A DNA stretch of 55,594 nt from Sphingobium indicum BiD32 (GTDB lineage Bacteria; Pseudomonadota; Alphaproteobacteria; Sphingomonadales; Sphingomonadaceae): assembly GCF_000382885.1 (NCBI RefSeq), contig NZ_CAVK010000143.1, forward strand, positions 1 to 55,594, given 5' to 3'. How positions within the stretch are numbered: position 1 is the first letter of the stretch; the number at the start of each line of letters is the position of its first letter. A program made the translations under genes and the position numbers. The notes under the pieces were generated by a model, which worked only from the letters and a program-made list of their open reading frames with translations, ran no database searches and was not told where the DNA came from. Positions 29,649 through 38,395 of this stretch are shown piece after piece.

Positions 29649-30842
29649 TTGAGCGAGGCACTGGACAGCTTGCGGCAGGAGGTGCGCGATTGGCTCGCCA
29701 TTCATGCGCCCAAGGACTGGCGTGGCCAAAGCACGAGCGAGGCGGCCTTTCTGGAATTGCAGCGCAGCTGGTTCGCGACGCTCGCCAAGGCAGGCTATGC
29801 CGTGCCGCACTGGCCGGAAAACTGGCCGGGTGGCGGGCGGTCGCTGGCGCAGCAGAAGGTGATTTACGAGGAATTTGCGCGGGCCGATACGCCGCGCCTG
29901 CTCTTGTCCTTCATGTCCACCTATCATGCCGCCTCCACCCTGTTTGAATGGGGCAGCGAGGAACAGAAGCAACGCTATATTCCGCGTATCCTTGAAGGCG
30001 AAATCTGGTGTCAGGGCTTTTCCGAGCCGGGCGCTGGGTCGGACCTGGCGGCGCTGCGCACGCGGGCGGAGCGGAAGGGTGACGTCTATGTCGTCAACGG
30101 CCAGAAACTGTGGTCGACCATGGGGCAGTTTGCCGACCAATGCCTGCTGCTGGTGCGCACCAGCAGCGAGGGCGTGAAGCAAGCCGGGCTGACCTATTTG
30201 CTGCTGGACCTGAAGGCGCCGGGGGTGACCGCGCGGCCGATCCACCAGATTCATGGCGATGAGGAATTTGCCGAAATCTTCCTCGACAATGTCGAGATTC
30301 CGGTCGCTGACCGGCTGGGCGAGGAAGGGCAAGGCTGGGCCGTGGCGCAATCGACCCTGTCGTCCGAGCGCGGACTGACCCTGCTGGAGCTGAGCGCGCG
30401 GATGCGTGGCGCGCTGTGGCGGATCGGCGACCTCATTCGCGCGAACGGGCGCGGCGAGGATGCAGGCGTGCTGCGCGATTTCGGGCGGCTGGCGAGCAAG
30501 GTGGATGCGACCTGCGCCGTCGCCGACCAGTTTCTGGCCAATCGGATCGCGGGTGAAGAGCGGGTCGGCGACGCCTCCATCGTCAAGCTGGCCTATTCGC
30601 GAACGTTGCGGGAATTCACATCGCTGGGGCTGCGGATCGGCGGGCTGGAGGCGCAATATCATGCGCCGATCACCTTTGGCGGGGGCATGGAGACGGGCAA
30701 CTGGATGGCCGATTTCATGAACAGCTATGCCTGGACGATTGCGGGCGGCAGCGACGAGGTCCAGCGCAACATCATCGCCGAACGCCTGCTGGGAATGCCG
30801 CGTGAACCCAAAAACTGGTTCGTGAAGGAGGGCGCGGCATGA
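29649..30842 (+). CDS. Acyl-CoA dehydrogenase, large partner
   Basis: A 397-residue acyl-CoA dehydrogenase: IWCQGFSEPGAGSDLAALRT, YVVNGQKLWSTMGQFADQCL and the C-terminal YAWTIAGGSDEVQRNIIAER followed by LLGMPREP. The start is the TTG at 29649 (MSEALDSL), nine bases after GGAGG; no ATG fits. It overlaps the 315-residue partner by 4 bases (ATGA). It is homologous in design to the pair at 27.1-29.1 kb but clearly diverged, so the two enzymes probably act on different intermediates. Confidence 0.9.
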   Translation: MSEALDSLRQEVRDWLAIHAPKDWRGQSTSEAAFLELQRSWFATLAKAGYAVPHWPENWPGGGRSLAQQKVIYEEFARADTPRLLLSFMSTYHAASTLFEWGSEEQKQRYIPRILEGEIWCQGFSEPGAGSDLAALRTRAERKGDVYVVNGQKLWSTMGQFADQCLLLVRTSSEGVKQAGLTYLLLDLKAPGVTARPIHQIHGDEEFAEIFLDNVEIPVADRLGEEGQGWAVAQSTLSSERGLTLLELSARMRGALWRIGDLIRANGRGEDAGVLRDFGRLASKVDATCAVADQFLANRIAGEERVGDASIVKLAYSRTLREFTSLGLRIGGLEAQYHAPITFGGGMETGNWMADFMNSYAWTIAGGSDEVQRNIIAERLLGMPREPKNWFVKEGAA

Positions 30843-31786
30843 GCATGACCAGAGCCGAATTGCAGGACGCGGCGGCCAAGGCGTTTGACGGCAACCTGAC
30901 CCCCGATGCGGCCCATAGCTGGAACCTGATTGCCGACATGGGATGGCTGATGATGGCCGTGCCGGAGGAGCAGGGCGGGCTGGGGCTGGGGCGCGCGGCG
31001 GCGGGGGTGATCCACCAGGCGCTTGGGCGGACATTGGTGGCGGGTCCGGCGATCGCGCAGATGCTGGTGATCGAGGCGCTGAGCGCGGCTGGCGGGCAGG
31101 ATGAGTTGCTGGGCCGGGCGATGGCGGGTGAGGTGATGACGGCATCACTGGCGGACGGGCTGAGCGCCGTGCCGGATGCCGACCGGGCGAGTCATGTGTT
31201 GCAGGTGGAGGCGGGGATCATATCCTTGTTGCCGGTGGGCGATTTGGCCTTCACGGCGCGGACGACGTGGGACGGGACGCGACGCTTGTTCGATGTGGAT
31301 GCGGGCGATGCGGCGGGGATAGTGTTGGCGACCGGCGACGCCGCGACGGCGCTGGCCAGTCGGCTGTCGGCGCTGCGCAGCGTCGCGCTGGCCGCCGACT
31401 GCCTGGGAGGCGCGGACGCGGCGCTGGCCATGTCGATCGATTATCTGGAGACGCGGCGGCAATTCGACCGGCCGCTGGCGCTGTTTCAGGCATTGAAGCA
31501 TCGCGTTGCCGACATGAAAACCGCGCTGGTCGCAGCCGAGGCGCTGTTCTGGGCGCGGGCGAGCGACACGGCGGCGGACGCGGTGACGATGGGGGCGATG
31601 AAGGCCCATGCGGCGGGTGTCTATCGGCTGATCGCCGAGGAGGCGATCCAGCTGCATGGCGGCATTGGCCTGACGATGGAGCATCCCTGCCACCTGTTCC
31701 TGAAACGCGCGACACTGAACGCGGTGCTGGGCGGTGACGGCGATCATTGGGAAGAAGCAAGAGGACGGCAGGCGATGACCGCCTGA
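30839..31786 (+). CDS. Acyl-CoA dehydrogenase, small partner
   Basis: A 315-residue short acyl-CoA dehydrogenase chain. The N-terminal helices are present (MGWLMMAVPEEQGGLGLG), the beta domain is degenerate, and the C-terminal domain is well kept (SIDYLETRRQFDRPLALFQA and LHGGIGLTMEHPCHLFLKRA). It is translationally coupled to the large chain upstream, as in two-subunit ChsE-like enzymes. Encoded 24 bases before the frameshifted hydrolase. Confidence 0.88.
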   Translation: MSMTRAELQDAAAKAFDGNLTPDAAHSWNLIADMGWLMMAVPEEQGGLGLGRAAAGVIHQALGRTLVAGPAIAQMLVIEALSAAGGQDELLGRAMAGEVMTASLADGLSAVPDADRASHVLQVEAGIISLLPVGDLAFTARTTWDGTRRLFDVDAGDAAGIVLATGDAATALASRLSALRSVALAADCLGGADAALAMSIDYLETRRQFDRPLALFQALKHRVADMKTALVAAEALFWARASDTAADAVTMGAMKAHAAGVYRLIAEEAIQLHGGIGLTMEHPCHLFLKRATLNAVLGGDGDHWEEARGRQAMTA

Positions 31787-31810
31787 CCGGCACGACGAGA
31801 GGACAAGAGC

Positions 31811-33905
31811 ATGAAGGCTGGATTGATGGTCGCGGGATTCGCGACGCTATCACTGTTGATGGCTGTGCCGGCGGGTGCGGACCAGTCGGCCCAGCCAGCG
31901 CCCGCAGCTGACGCGATGTTTGCCCAGCCCTTTATCGACAAGGATGAATGGCGCGACGCGCCAGTGCGGCACCGCTATGTCCATGGCGGCTTTACCGGCA
32001 CGGAGACGCGCTTTTCCTTCTATTTCCCCGACAAGGCGCACTATCAGGGACGCTTCTTCCAGCATATCACGCCAGTTCCCGACAGCGAGAATAACGGCCA
32101 ATTGCCCAGCGTCGGCGAGGAGGACAAGGTCGGTTTTGCGCTCGCATCGGGCGGCTATTTCGTCGAGACCAATGGCGGCGGGCGCGGTCAGGTGGGTATG
32201 CCGGGCACAGGCGTAGACCCGACCATCGCCGCGTGGCGCGCCAATGCGGCAGCCGCAGCCTATTCGCGCGTGGTGGCGCAGCAAATGTATGGCGGCAAGC
32301 GACCCTATGGCTATGCCTATGGCGGCAGCGGCGGCGCGTTTCGCACGATCGGGTCGATCGAAAACAGCGCCGGCGTGTGGGACGGGGTGGTCCCCTATGT
32401 CATGGGATCGACGATGGCGATCCCCAATATGTTCACCGTGCGGATGCATGCGATGCGCATCTTGAAGGATCGCTGGCCACAGATCATCGACGCGGTCGAG
32501 CCGGGCGGCAGCGGCGATCCCTATGCCGGCCTCACCACGCGCGAAGCCGATGCGCTGCGCGAGGTGACGAAGATGGGCTTCCCCACGCCGTCCTGGTTTG
32601 GCTATCGCACCATGGGGGTGCATGGCTTTGCCGCCCTCTATCAGGGCATGGTGATGGCCGATCCCAGCTACTTCACCGATTTCTGGACCAAGCCGGGCTA
32701 TCTAGGTTTCGACAATCCCGGCGATTTCGACGGCGCACGGGTGCAGCACAAGGCGCAGGTGATAGCGGCGATCACGGCGGCGGAGGCGGCGCGGCTGAAG
32801 CTCAACACCAGCGTGGTGGACGGGCGCAAGGATGGCGGGGTTGATAATGCCTTTGCCGCGTTGCAGGGCGAAGGGGCGCAGCTCATCGTCGCCTATCGCC
32901 TGTCGAGCGCGCCACCGGCTGTCGATTTTCTGGGTGGCGATCTGATATTGGCGGACGGACGGCGGCTGGCGCTCAGCCGGATCGTCGGGGATGTCGTCAT
33001 TCTGGGCGTGGCTGATCCTGCGATCGCCGCCAGCGTGAAGGCGGGCGACACCGTGCAGGTGGACAACAGCAATTTCCTGGCCGCGCAGACCTATCATCGC
33101 CATCAGGTACCCGGACGCGACTTTCCGGTCTGGGACCAGTTTCGCAAGAGCGATGGTACCTCCATCTATCCGCAACGACCCATGATCCTTGGCCCCTTGT
33201 TCGTGCAGGCGACATCGGGATCGCAACTGACCGGCAAATTTGCGGGCAAGATGATCGTCGTGGAAAATCTGTGGGATCGAGAGGCGATGCCGTGGCAGGC
33301 GGACTGGTATCGCCAGCGGATTGCGGCGCATTTGGGCGCGGCGACGGACGACAATCTGCGGCTATGGTTTACCGACCATGCGCTGCATGGCGACAGCAGC
33401 CGACAGGAGGACCCGACCCGGACGGTCAGCTATCTGGTGCGTGCTGCAACAGGCGCTGCGCGACCTTTCGGCCTGGGTCGAACGGGGCGTCGCCCCGCCT
33501 GCCAGCACCGCTTATCGCATTGCCGACGGGCAAGTGATCGTCCCGACCGATGCGGCTGCGCGCAATGGCCTCCAGCCGATCGCGCAGGTCAGCGCCAATG
33601 GCGGCGTGAAGGCGCTGGTGAAGTCCGGCGCACCGGTCGCCTTTGCCGCCAGCATCGCCGTGCCGCCGGGCGCGGGGCAGATCGTGGCGGCGGAATGGGA
33701 TTTTGAGGGCGACGGGACATTCCCGGTCAAGGCCGCCCTCCCCCGCCGCGCGGGCGCGACTGTGACGGTCCGGGCCAGCCACAGCTTCACCCGACCCGGC
33801 ACCTATTTCCCGGCGCTGCGAGTGGTATCGCAACGGCAGGGTGACGCCATCACGCCCTTTGCCCGCATCCAGAATTTGGGGCGGGTGCGGGTCGTGGTGG
33901 AATAG
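31811..33905 (+). pseudogene. Secreted alpha/beta hydrolase with PKD domain, frameshifted
   Basis: The gene starts with a signal peptide (MKAGLMVAGFATLSLLMAVP, cut near AGA). A large catalytic region follows, with GYAYGGSGGAFRT as probable nucleophile elbow (Ser) and HALHG near its end. In the first frame the protein runs well to RTVSYL (33436) and then turns into Arg/Gly-rich shadow sequence. The proper continuation (VLQQALRDLSAWVERG...) is in another frame up to the stop at 33905 and contains a PKD-like beta domain (AAEWDFEGDGTFPVK). Removing one T at about 33438 restores a single ~697-residue protein. This may be a real recent mutation or a sequence error. Role: extracytoplasmic hydrolase, substrate unknown. 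Confidence 0.75.
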
Positions 33906-33906
33906 G

Positions 33907-34920
33907 CTATTCGAGCGGTTCCCCATCCCATGTCTCGGTATCGATCTGCGCCTGCGCGGCGCGGGGATAGCGCGGGCCGGATACCGCACCGAAGCTGAAC
34001 AGCGCATCGACCGCCGCCAGCGTGCTGGCGGACAGGTCGATCGCCAGCGTCGCCATATCCTCATCCAGATGGGCGATGCTGGTAGTGCCGGGGATGGCGA
34101 CGACATAAGGGCGGCGCGACAATAGCCAGCCGAGCGACAGCTGTGCCATGGTGCAGCCCGCTTCCGCCGCGATGTGGCCAAAGGCAGCGGCGAGTTGAAG
34201 ATTATGCGCCAGATGGGGGGCATGGAAACGCGGCATGGACGCGCGGACGTCTCCTGCCTCCACACCTTCCGGTCCCACCCCGCCCGCCAAGACGCCGCGT
34301 GCAACGGGGGAGAAGGCGACGAAGCCCACGCCCAGTTCGCCGCAAGCGTCCAGCACCGCGACTTCGGCATTGCGGCTCCAGGGCGAATATTCGGTCTGCA
34401 TCGCCGCGATCGGGTGAACCGCATGAGCGCGGCGCAGCGTGGCGGCGGACATTTCCGACAGGCCGATCGCGCCGATCTTGCCCGCCTCCACCGCGCGGGA
34501 CAGCGCGCCGACCGACTCCTCGATCGGCACATTGGGGTCGAGCCGGTGGAGATAGTAAAGGTCGATATGATCGACCTTCAGCCGCTGGAGCGAATCCTCC
34601 AGCGTCGCGGCGATCGCCTGGGGTGATCCGTCAATGCCGCGCTTGCCGTCCTTGCCGCCCAGCACGCATTTGCTGGCGAGGGTGAATGCGTCCCGTCGGT
34701 GCATGATGGTGCGGCCCAGCAATTCTTCATTGGCGCCAAAGCCGTAAAGCGCGGCGGTATCGAAGAAATCGACCCCGGCATCCAATGCGTGAAGCAACAG
34801 CCGTTCGGCCTGTTCGGGCGCGGGCCGGGGCAGATAGGCGTGGCTCAAATTCATACAGCCAAGGCCGATAGCCTTGACCGTGAAGGGACCGATGGTGCGG
34901 GGCGACAGCGGGGCAGTCAT
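33907..34920 (-). CDS. Aldo/keto reductase
   Basis: A 337-residue NADPH-dependent aldo/keto reductase (AKR13-like). The catalytic tetrad is visible as FFDTAALYG (Asp and Tyr), ASKCVLG (Lys, in the position of the usual TK) and YYLHRLDP (His). AIGLSEMSA, YSPWSRN and AIPGTTSIAHLDED are family blocks. It reduces aldehydes or ketones; the substrate is not readable. It converges on the hydrolase gene with only one base between stop codons, and is divergent from the dienelactone-hydrolase-like gene. Confidence 0.9.
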   Translation of the reverse strand: MTAPLSPRTIGPFTVKAIGLGCMNLSHAYLPRPAPEQAERLLLHALDAGVDFFDTAALYGFGANEELLGRTIMHRRDAFTLASKCVLGGKDGKRGIDGSPQAIAATLEDSLQRLKVDHIDLYYLHRLDPNVPIEESVGALSRAVEAGKIGAIGLSEMSAATLRRAHAVHPIAAMQTEYSPWSRNAEVAVLDACGELGVGFVAFSPVARGVLAGGVGPEGVEAGDVRASMPRFHAPHLAHNLQLAAAFGHIAAEAGCTMAQLSLGWLLSRRPYVVAIPGTTSIAHLDEDMATLAIDLSASTLAAVDALFSFGAVSGPRYPRAAQAQIDTETWDGEPLE

Positions 34921-35059
34921 GTCCGGGCGGTAATCCTGTATCTATGGGGTTGGCTTCCCATAGCGAGGCTTTGCGGGTGCGGGCTATGAGTTTTTCTTGG
35001 CTTGTCCATGAAAGGCGGCAATAAACCTGCGGCGGTGGGCGTGAGGGAAGGACAGCAAT

Positions 35060-35962
35060 ATGACGCAGGATGCTGATATGAAGGGAGCCGCCGCCTATCC
35101 GCGCGCGGTGCTGGACCTGTTCGATGCCTATGTCCATGGCGCGATCGACCGGCGTGGGTTCCTGAGCCAATGCGCGCTCTATGTCGGCAGCACGACGGCG
35201 GCCACCGCGACGCTGGCGGCGCTCAGCCCCGATTTCGCGCGCGGCCAAGTGATCAAGCCCGACGACAAGCGGATCATCATCAGCCATGTCGATATTGACT
35301 CGCCGGCGGGCAACGGCACCGTGCGCGCCTATATCGCGCGACCGGCGGCGAAGAAGGGCGCGACGCTGCCGGTCATCATCGTCGCGCACGAAAATCGCGG
35401 GCTGAATCCGCATATCGAGGATATTGCCCGGCGGCTGGCGGTCGATGGCTATATGGCGGTGGCGCCCGACGCGCTGACGACGATCGGCGGCTATCCGGGG
35501 GATGAGGACAAAGCGCGCACTGCCTTTGCAACGCTGGACCGGGCCAAGATTGGCGAGGATTTTGTCGCGGCGGCGACTTATGCCCGGACGATGGCGGGCA
35601 GCAATGGCAAGATCGGTACGGTCGGTTTCTGCTTTGGCGGCTGGATCGCCAACCTGCTGGCAACGCGCCTGCCCGATCTGCGCGCCGCAGTGCCTTTCTA
35701 TGGCAGCCCGCCGACGCTGGCCGACGTACCGAAGATCAAGGCGCAGTTGCTGATCCATTATGGCGGCAATGATGCGCGGACCAATGCGGCCTGGCCCGAT
35801 TATGAGGCGGCGCTGAAGCAGGCAGGGACGCGCTACCAGGCCTATATTTACGACGGCGCGGAGCATGGCTTCAACAATGATACTACGCCGCGTTTCGACA
35901 AGGCGGCAGCGGACCTTGCCTGGGCGCGGACTTTGGCGCTGTTCCGCCAGACGATTGGCTGA
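35060..35962 (+). CDS. Dienelactone hydrolase family protein, possibly Tat-exported
   Basis: A 300-residue protein with an N-terminal extension carrying DRRGFLSQCAL and a hydrophobic Ala-rich segment (31-56), which resembles a twin-arginine leader placed unusually far in. The rest is a dienelactone hydrolase-fold domain: AHENRGLNPHIEDIARRLA, nucleophile Cys191 in GFCFGGW, Asp in GGNDARTN and His in GAEHGFNND. Cys as nucleophile is typical of true dienelactone hydrolases, but many relatives act on other esters. GGACAG precedes the ATG. It is followed by a strong stem-loop. Confidence 0.87.
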   Translation: MTQDADMKGAAAYPRAVLDLFDAYVHGAIDRRGFLSQCALYVGSTTAATATLAALSPDFARGQVIKPDDKRIIISHVDIDSPAGNGTVRAYIARPAAKKGATLPVIIVAHENRGLNPHIEDIARRLAVDGYMAVAPDALTTIGGYPGDEDKARTAFATLDRAKIGEDFVAAATYARTMAGSNGKIGTVGFCFGGWIANLLATRLPDLRAAVPFYGSPPTLADVPKIKAQLLIHYGGNDARTNAAWPDYEAALKQAGTRYQAYIYDGAEHGFNNDTTPRFDKAAADLAWARTLALFRQTIG

Positions 35963-35965
35963 TTG

Positions 35966-35997
35966 TGGCTGTCCCGCCCGATGCGGCGGGACAGCCA
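35966..35997. terminator. Strong stem-loop between convergent genes
   Basis: A perfect 13-bp stem (TGGCTGTCCCGCC at 35966-35978 with GGCGGGACAGCCA at 35985-35997) and a six-base loop lie between the convergent stops of the hydrolase (35962) and E1 beta (36005). There is no long T tract, but position and strength suggest bidirectional termination. Confidence 0.65.
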
Positions 35998-36004
35998 TCA
36001 TAGG

Positions 36005-36991
36005 TCAGGCCATCAGTGCCTTGACCGTTTCGACCACGCGCTCTGGCGAGACGATGTAGGCGTCCTCCAGCACCTTGGCGAAAGGCACCGGCGAATAAGG
36101 CGCGCCGAGGCGGCGGACAGGTGCCTTCAACTGGCCAAACAACTCTTCGGCGATGGTAGAGGCGATTTCGCCGCCGGGGCCGAAATGGCGCACCGCTTCA
36201 TGGGCGATGACCGCGCGGCCAGTCTTGGCAACCGACGCCAGCACCGCTTCCTTGTCCCAGGGCGATACTGTGCGCAGGTCGATCAGCTCGACCGAAATGC
36301 CCGCTTCCGCCAAGGGAGCCAGTGCCTGCTGGCAGCGGATCACCTGCGAGGACCAGGAGATGATGGTAACGTCGGTCCCTTCCTGCACCACCCGCGCCTT
36401 GCCCAGGGGAATAGGCGCCAGATCGTCAGGCACTTCGGCCGGGATGAACAGGGAGCCTGCGGATTCGATGAAGATGCAGGGGTCCGGGTCTTGAATACAG
36501 GAAAGTAGCAGCCCTTTATAATCGACCGGGTTGGACGGTGCGACGACCTTGATCCCGGCCGTATGGGCAAACCAGCCTTCCAGATGATCGGCATGTTGGC
36601 CCGCTGTCTGCCATCCTGCGCCCGTCAGGGTGCGGATCGTGATCGGCACGGTGCTTTGCCCGCCCGACATGAAGCGCAGCTTGGCCGCATGGTTGAAGAT
36701 CATGTCCATCGCGACAGCGGTGAAGTTCATCAACATGATTTCGGCGACCGGCTTATAGCCGGCCAGCGCCGCGCCGATGGCGGCACCGATGATCGCCTGT
36801 TCCGAAATCGGGGTAGACTTGACCCGGTCGTCGCCAAATTTGGTCGACAGACCAGCGGTCGCGCCGGTGACGCCACCGCCTTCGCGATCGGCGATATCTT
36901 CGCCCAGCACGATCACCTTGTCATCATCGGCCATCGCCTGATGCAGTGCCGCATTGACGGCCTGGAGGCTGTTCATCTTCTTCGCGCTCAT
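36005..36991 (-). CDS. 2-oxoacid dehydrogenase E1 component, beta subunit
   Basis: A 328-residue transketolase-like chain of the pyruvate/acetoin/branched-chain 2-oxoacid dehydrogenase E1 beta family: VIVLGEDIADREGGGVTGAT, TPISEQAIIGAAIGAALAG (with the conserved Glu that activates thiamine diphosphate), GAGWQTAGQHADHLEGWFAH and RTVSPWDKEAVLASVAKTGR. It works with the E1 alpha chain encoded upstream, overlapping by 4 bases. No E2 (lipoyl) or E3 gene follows; the operon ends here at a stem-loop. Substrate may be acetoin or a 2-oxoacid released by the island's pathway (inference). Confidence 0.9.
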   Translation of the reverse strand: MSAKKMNSLQAVNAALHQAMADDDKVIVLGEDIADREGGGVTGATAGLSTKFGDDRVKSTPISEQAIIGAAIGAALAGYKPVAEIMLMNFTAVAMDMIFNHAAKLRFMSGGQSTVPITIRTLTGAGWQTAGQHADHLEGWFAHTAGIKVVAPSNPVDYKGLLLSCIQDPDPCIFIESAGSLFIPAEVPDDLAPIPLGKARVVQEGTDVTIISWSSQVIRCQQALAPLAEAGISVELIDLRTVSPWDKEAVLASVAKTGRAVIAHEAVRHFGPGGEIASTIAEELFGQLKAPVRRLGAPYSPVPFAKVLEDAYIVSPERVVETVKALMA

Positions 36992-37983
36992 GCCGGGATC
37001 TCCTGCGCAAAAACATCGCGGCGGAGTTCGTCCACCGATGGCAAGGGGCTGGCGAGACCGAATTCCTGTGCGTCCTCAATCTCGGCCTCGATCGTCGCCT
37101 GCATCGCGGCCAGCGACTCATCGGTCGCGTGGCCCTGTTCGACCAACCATGCCTTGAAGGCGGGCAGCGGGTCTTTCGCGATCGCCGCCGCTTTCTCTTC
37201 CTTGGTCATATATTTGTCGTCGTCGCCCAACACATGGCCGTGGAAGCGGAAGGTCTTGCATTCCAGCAGGGTCGGCCCTTCGCCATCGCGCGCGCGGCTG
37301 ATCGCTTCATGCGCGGCGGCGAACATCGCCAGCGGGTCATTGCCATCGACGGTATGGCCCGGCATCCCGTAGCCAATTGCGCGCTTGGCGATGAAGTCGA
37401 CCGAGGTGCCATTTTCGTAGCGCGTATGTTCGGCAAAGCCGTTATTCTGGCACACGAAAATCACCGGCAGCTTCCACACCGACGCCAGATTGAGCGATTC
37501 ATGGAAGGCGCCGATATTGGACGCGCCATCGCCGAAATAGGCAATGGTGACGCGCCGCGACCCGTCCAGCTTGGCTGCCCAGGCAAGGCCATTGGCGATC
37601 GGCATGGACGAACCGACAATGCCGGTCGTAACCATGACGCCGCTTTCGGGATGGGTCAGGTGCATCGGCCCGCCCTTGCCCTTGCAGGTGCCATCGACGC
37701 GGCCCGCGATTTCCGCCCAGAGCGGCCGCAGCGGCATGTCCTTGGCCACCATATCGTGGATGCCGCGATAGATGGTGCAGATCTTGTCATCGTCGGTCAT
37801 CAGCGATGACAAGGTGGCGGGGATCACTTCCTGGCCCCGCGCCGAATAATAGGGCATGACCAGCCGCCCAAGGCGAATGGTCTTGCGGATGGCGTCGTCG
37901 TTGCGCTCGATACGGATCATGCGCCGGTAGATATCTACCAGCTGGTCCGGGGTAGGCGCCGGGGCGTTGCTCAGCTCTGCCAT
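36988..37983 (-). CDS. 2-oxoacid dehydrogenase E1 component, alpha subunit
   Basis: A 331-residue thiamine diphosphate-binding chain. The cofactor motif GDGASN...NN is clear (YFGDGASNIGAFHESLNLA, ending in VCQNNGFA). MVTTGIVGSSMPIANGLAWA and ECKTFRFHGHVLGDD with phosphorylation-loop-like sequence match acetoin dehydrogenase/pyruvate dehydrogenase E1 alpha. The ATG at 37983 has a GAGGA site; an upstream ATG at 38037 is rejected. A near-perfect long palindrome lies just upstream. It overlaps the beta-subunit gene. Confidence 0.9.
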   Translation of the reverse strand: MAELSNAPAPTPDQLVDIYRRMIRIERNDDAIRKTIRLGRLVMPYYSARGQEVIPATLSSLMTDDDKICTIYRGIHDMVAKDMPLRPLWAEIAGRVDGTCKGKGGPMHLTHPESGVMVTTGIVGSSMPIANGLAWAAKLDGSRRVTIAYFGDGASNIGAFHESLNLASVWKLPVIFVCQNNGFAEHTRYENGTSVDFIAKRAIGYGMPGHTVDGNDPLAMFAAAHEAISRARDGEGPTLLECKTFRFHGHVLGDDDKYMTKEEKAAAIAKDPLPAFKAWLVEQGHATDESLAAMQATIEAEIEDAQEFGLASPLPSVDELRRDVFAQEIPA

Positions 37984-37996
37984 GATGTCCTCAAGA

Positions 37997-38043
37997 TGGC
38001 CAATGGGATGCCCCTTGAATTGGCGCTCAGGGGCCATTGGTCA
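37997..38043. promoter_or_regulatory. Large dyad upstream of E1 alpha
   Basis: TGGCCAATGG (37997-38006) pairs with CCATTGGTCA (38034-38043), one mismatch. CCCCT (38011-38015) pairs with AGGGG (38029-38033) inside it, with a GATG bulge on the left. It begins 13 bases before the E1 alpha ATG on the minus strand. It could be an operator for the E1 operon or an mRNA leader structure. Confidence 0.45.
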
Positions 38044-38122
38044 ACTCGCCGGGGCGATATGTGGCCACCGCCTTGCAATGGCGGAAATGCTGGCCATTCT
38101 GGGAGGATGGAAAGAGGCGCGC

Positions 38123-38395
38123 ATGACCGACAAGAGTGACATTATCAAGCAGGCGACCGAGCGCGTGTTGCAGCTGGAAGGCGAGCTGGAGGCCGAGGGC
38201 GCGGCATCAACGCAGGGCGACGAACTGGCCCATGCCCGCGCGATGCTGCACCAGTGGGTCGACAGCGTGGTGGCGGTCGTTTCCTCGCCCGGCGTTGGCC
38301 GCGTCTCGCTGATTCATGACGATGGGACGGAATCGCGGATATCCTCGCCCGCCCTGCCGTTTCGCCTGTCCCGTCCGGCGCGCTTCGACAGCTAG
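38123..38395 (+). CDS. Small hypothetical protein
   Basis: A 90-residue protein that I do not recognise. The N-terminal half is acidic and likely helical (SDIIKQATERVLQLEGELEAEG, possible coiled coil), the middle has ARAMLHQWVDSVVAVV, and the end is basic. AGAGG precedes the ATG at 38123; the open frame upstream lacks protein character. Its stop codon TAG overlaps the TAG of the convergent DUF2889 gene (shared CTAG). Confidence 0.55.
   Translation: MTDKSDIIKQATERVLQLEGELEAEGAASTQGDELAHARAMLHQWVDSVVAVVSSPGVGRVSLIHDDGTESRISSPALPFRLSRPARFDS

Noticed and set aside
29511..31148. 545-residue minus-strand open frame
   Set aside because: Antisense to the acyl-CoA dehydrogenase pair at 29.6-31.8 kb; composition is shadow-like.
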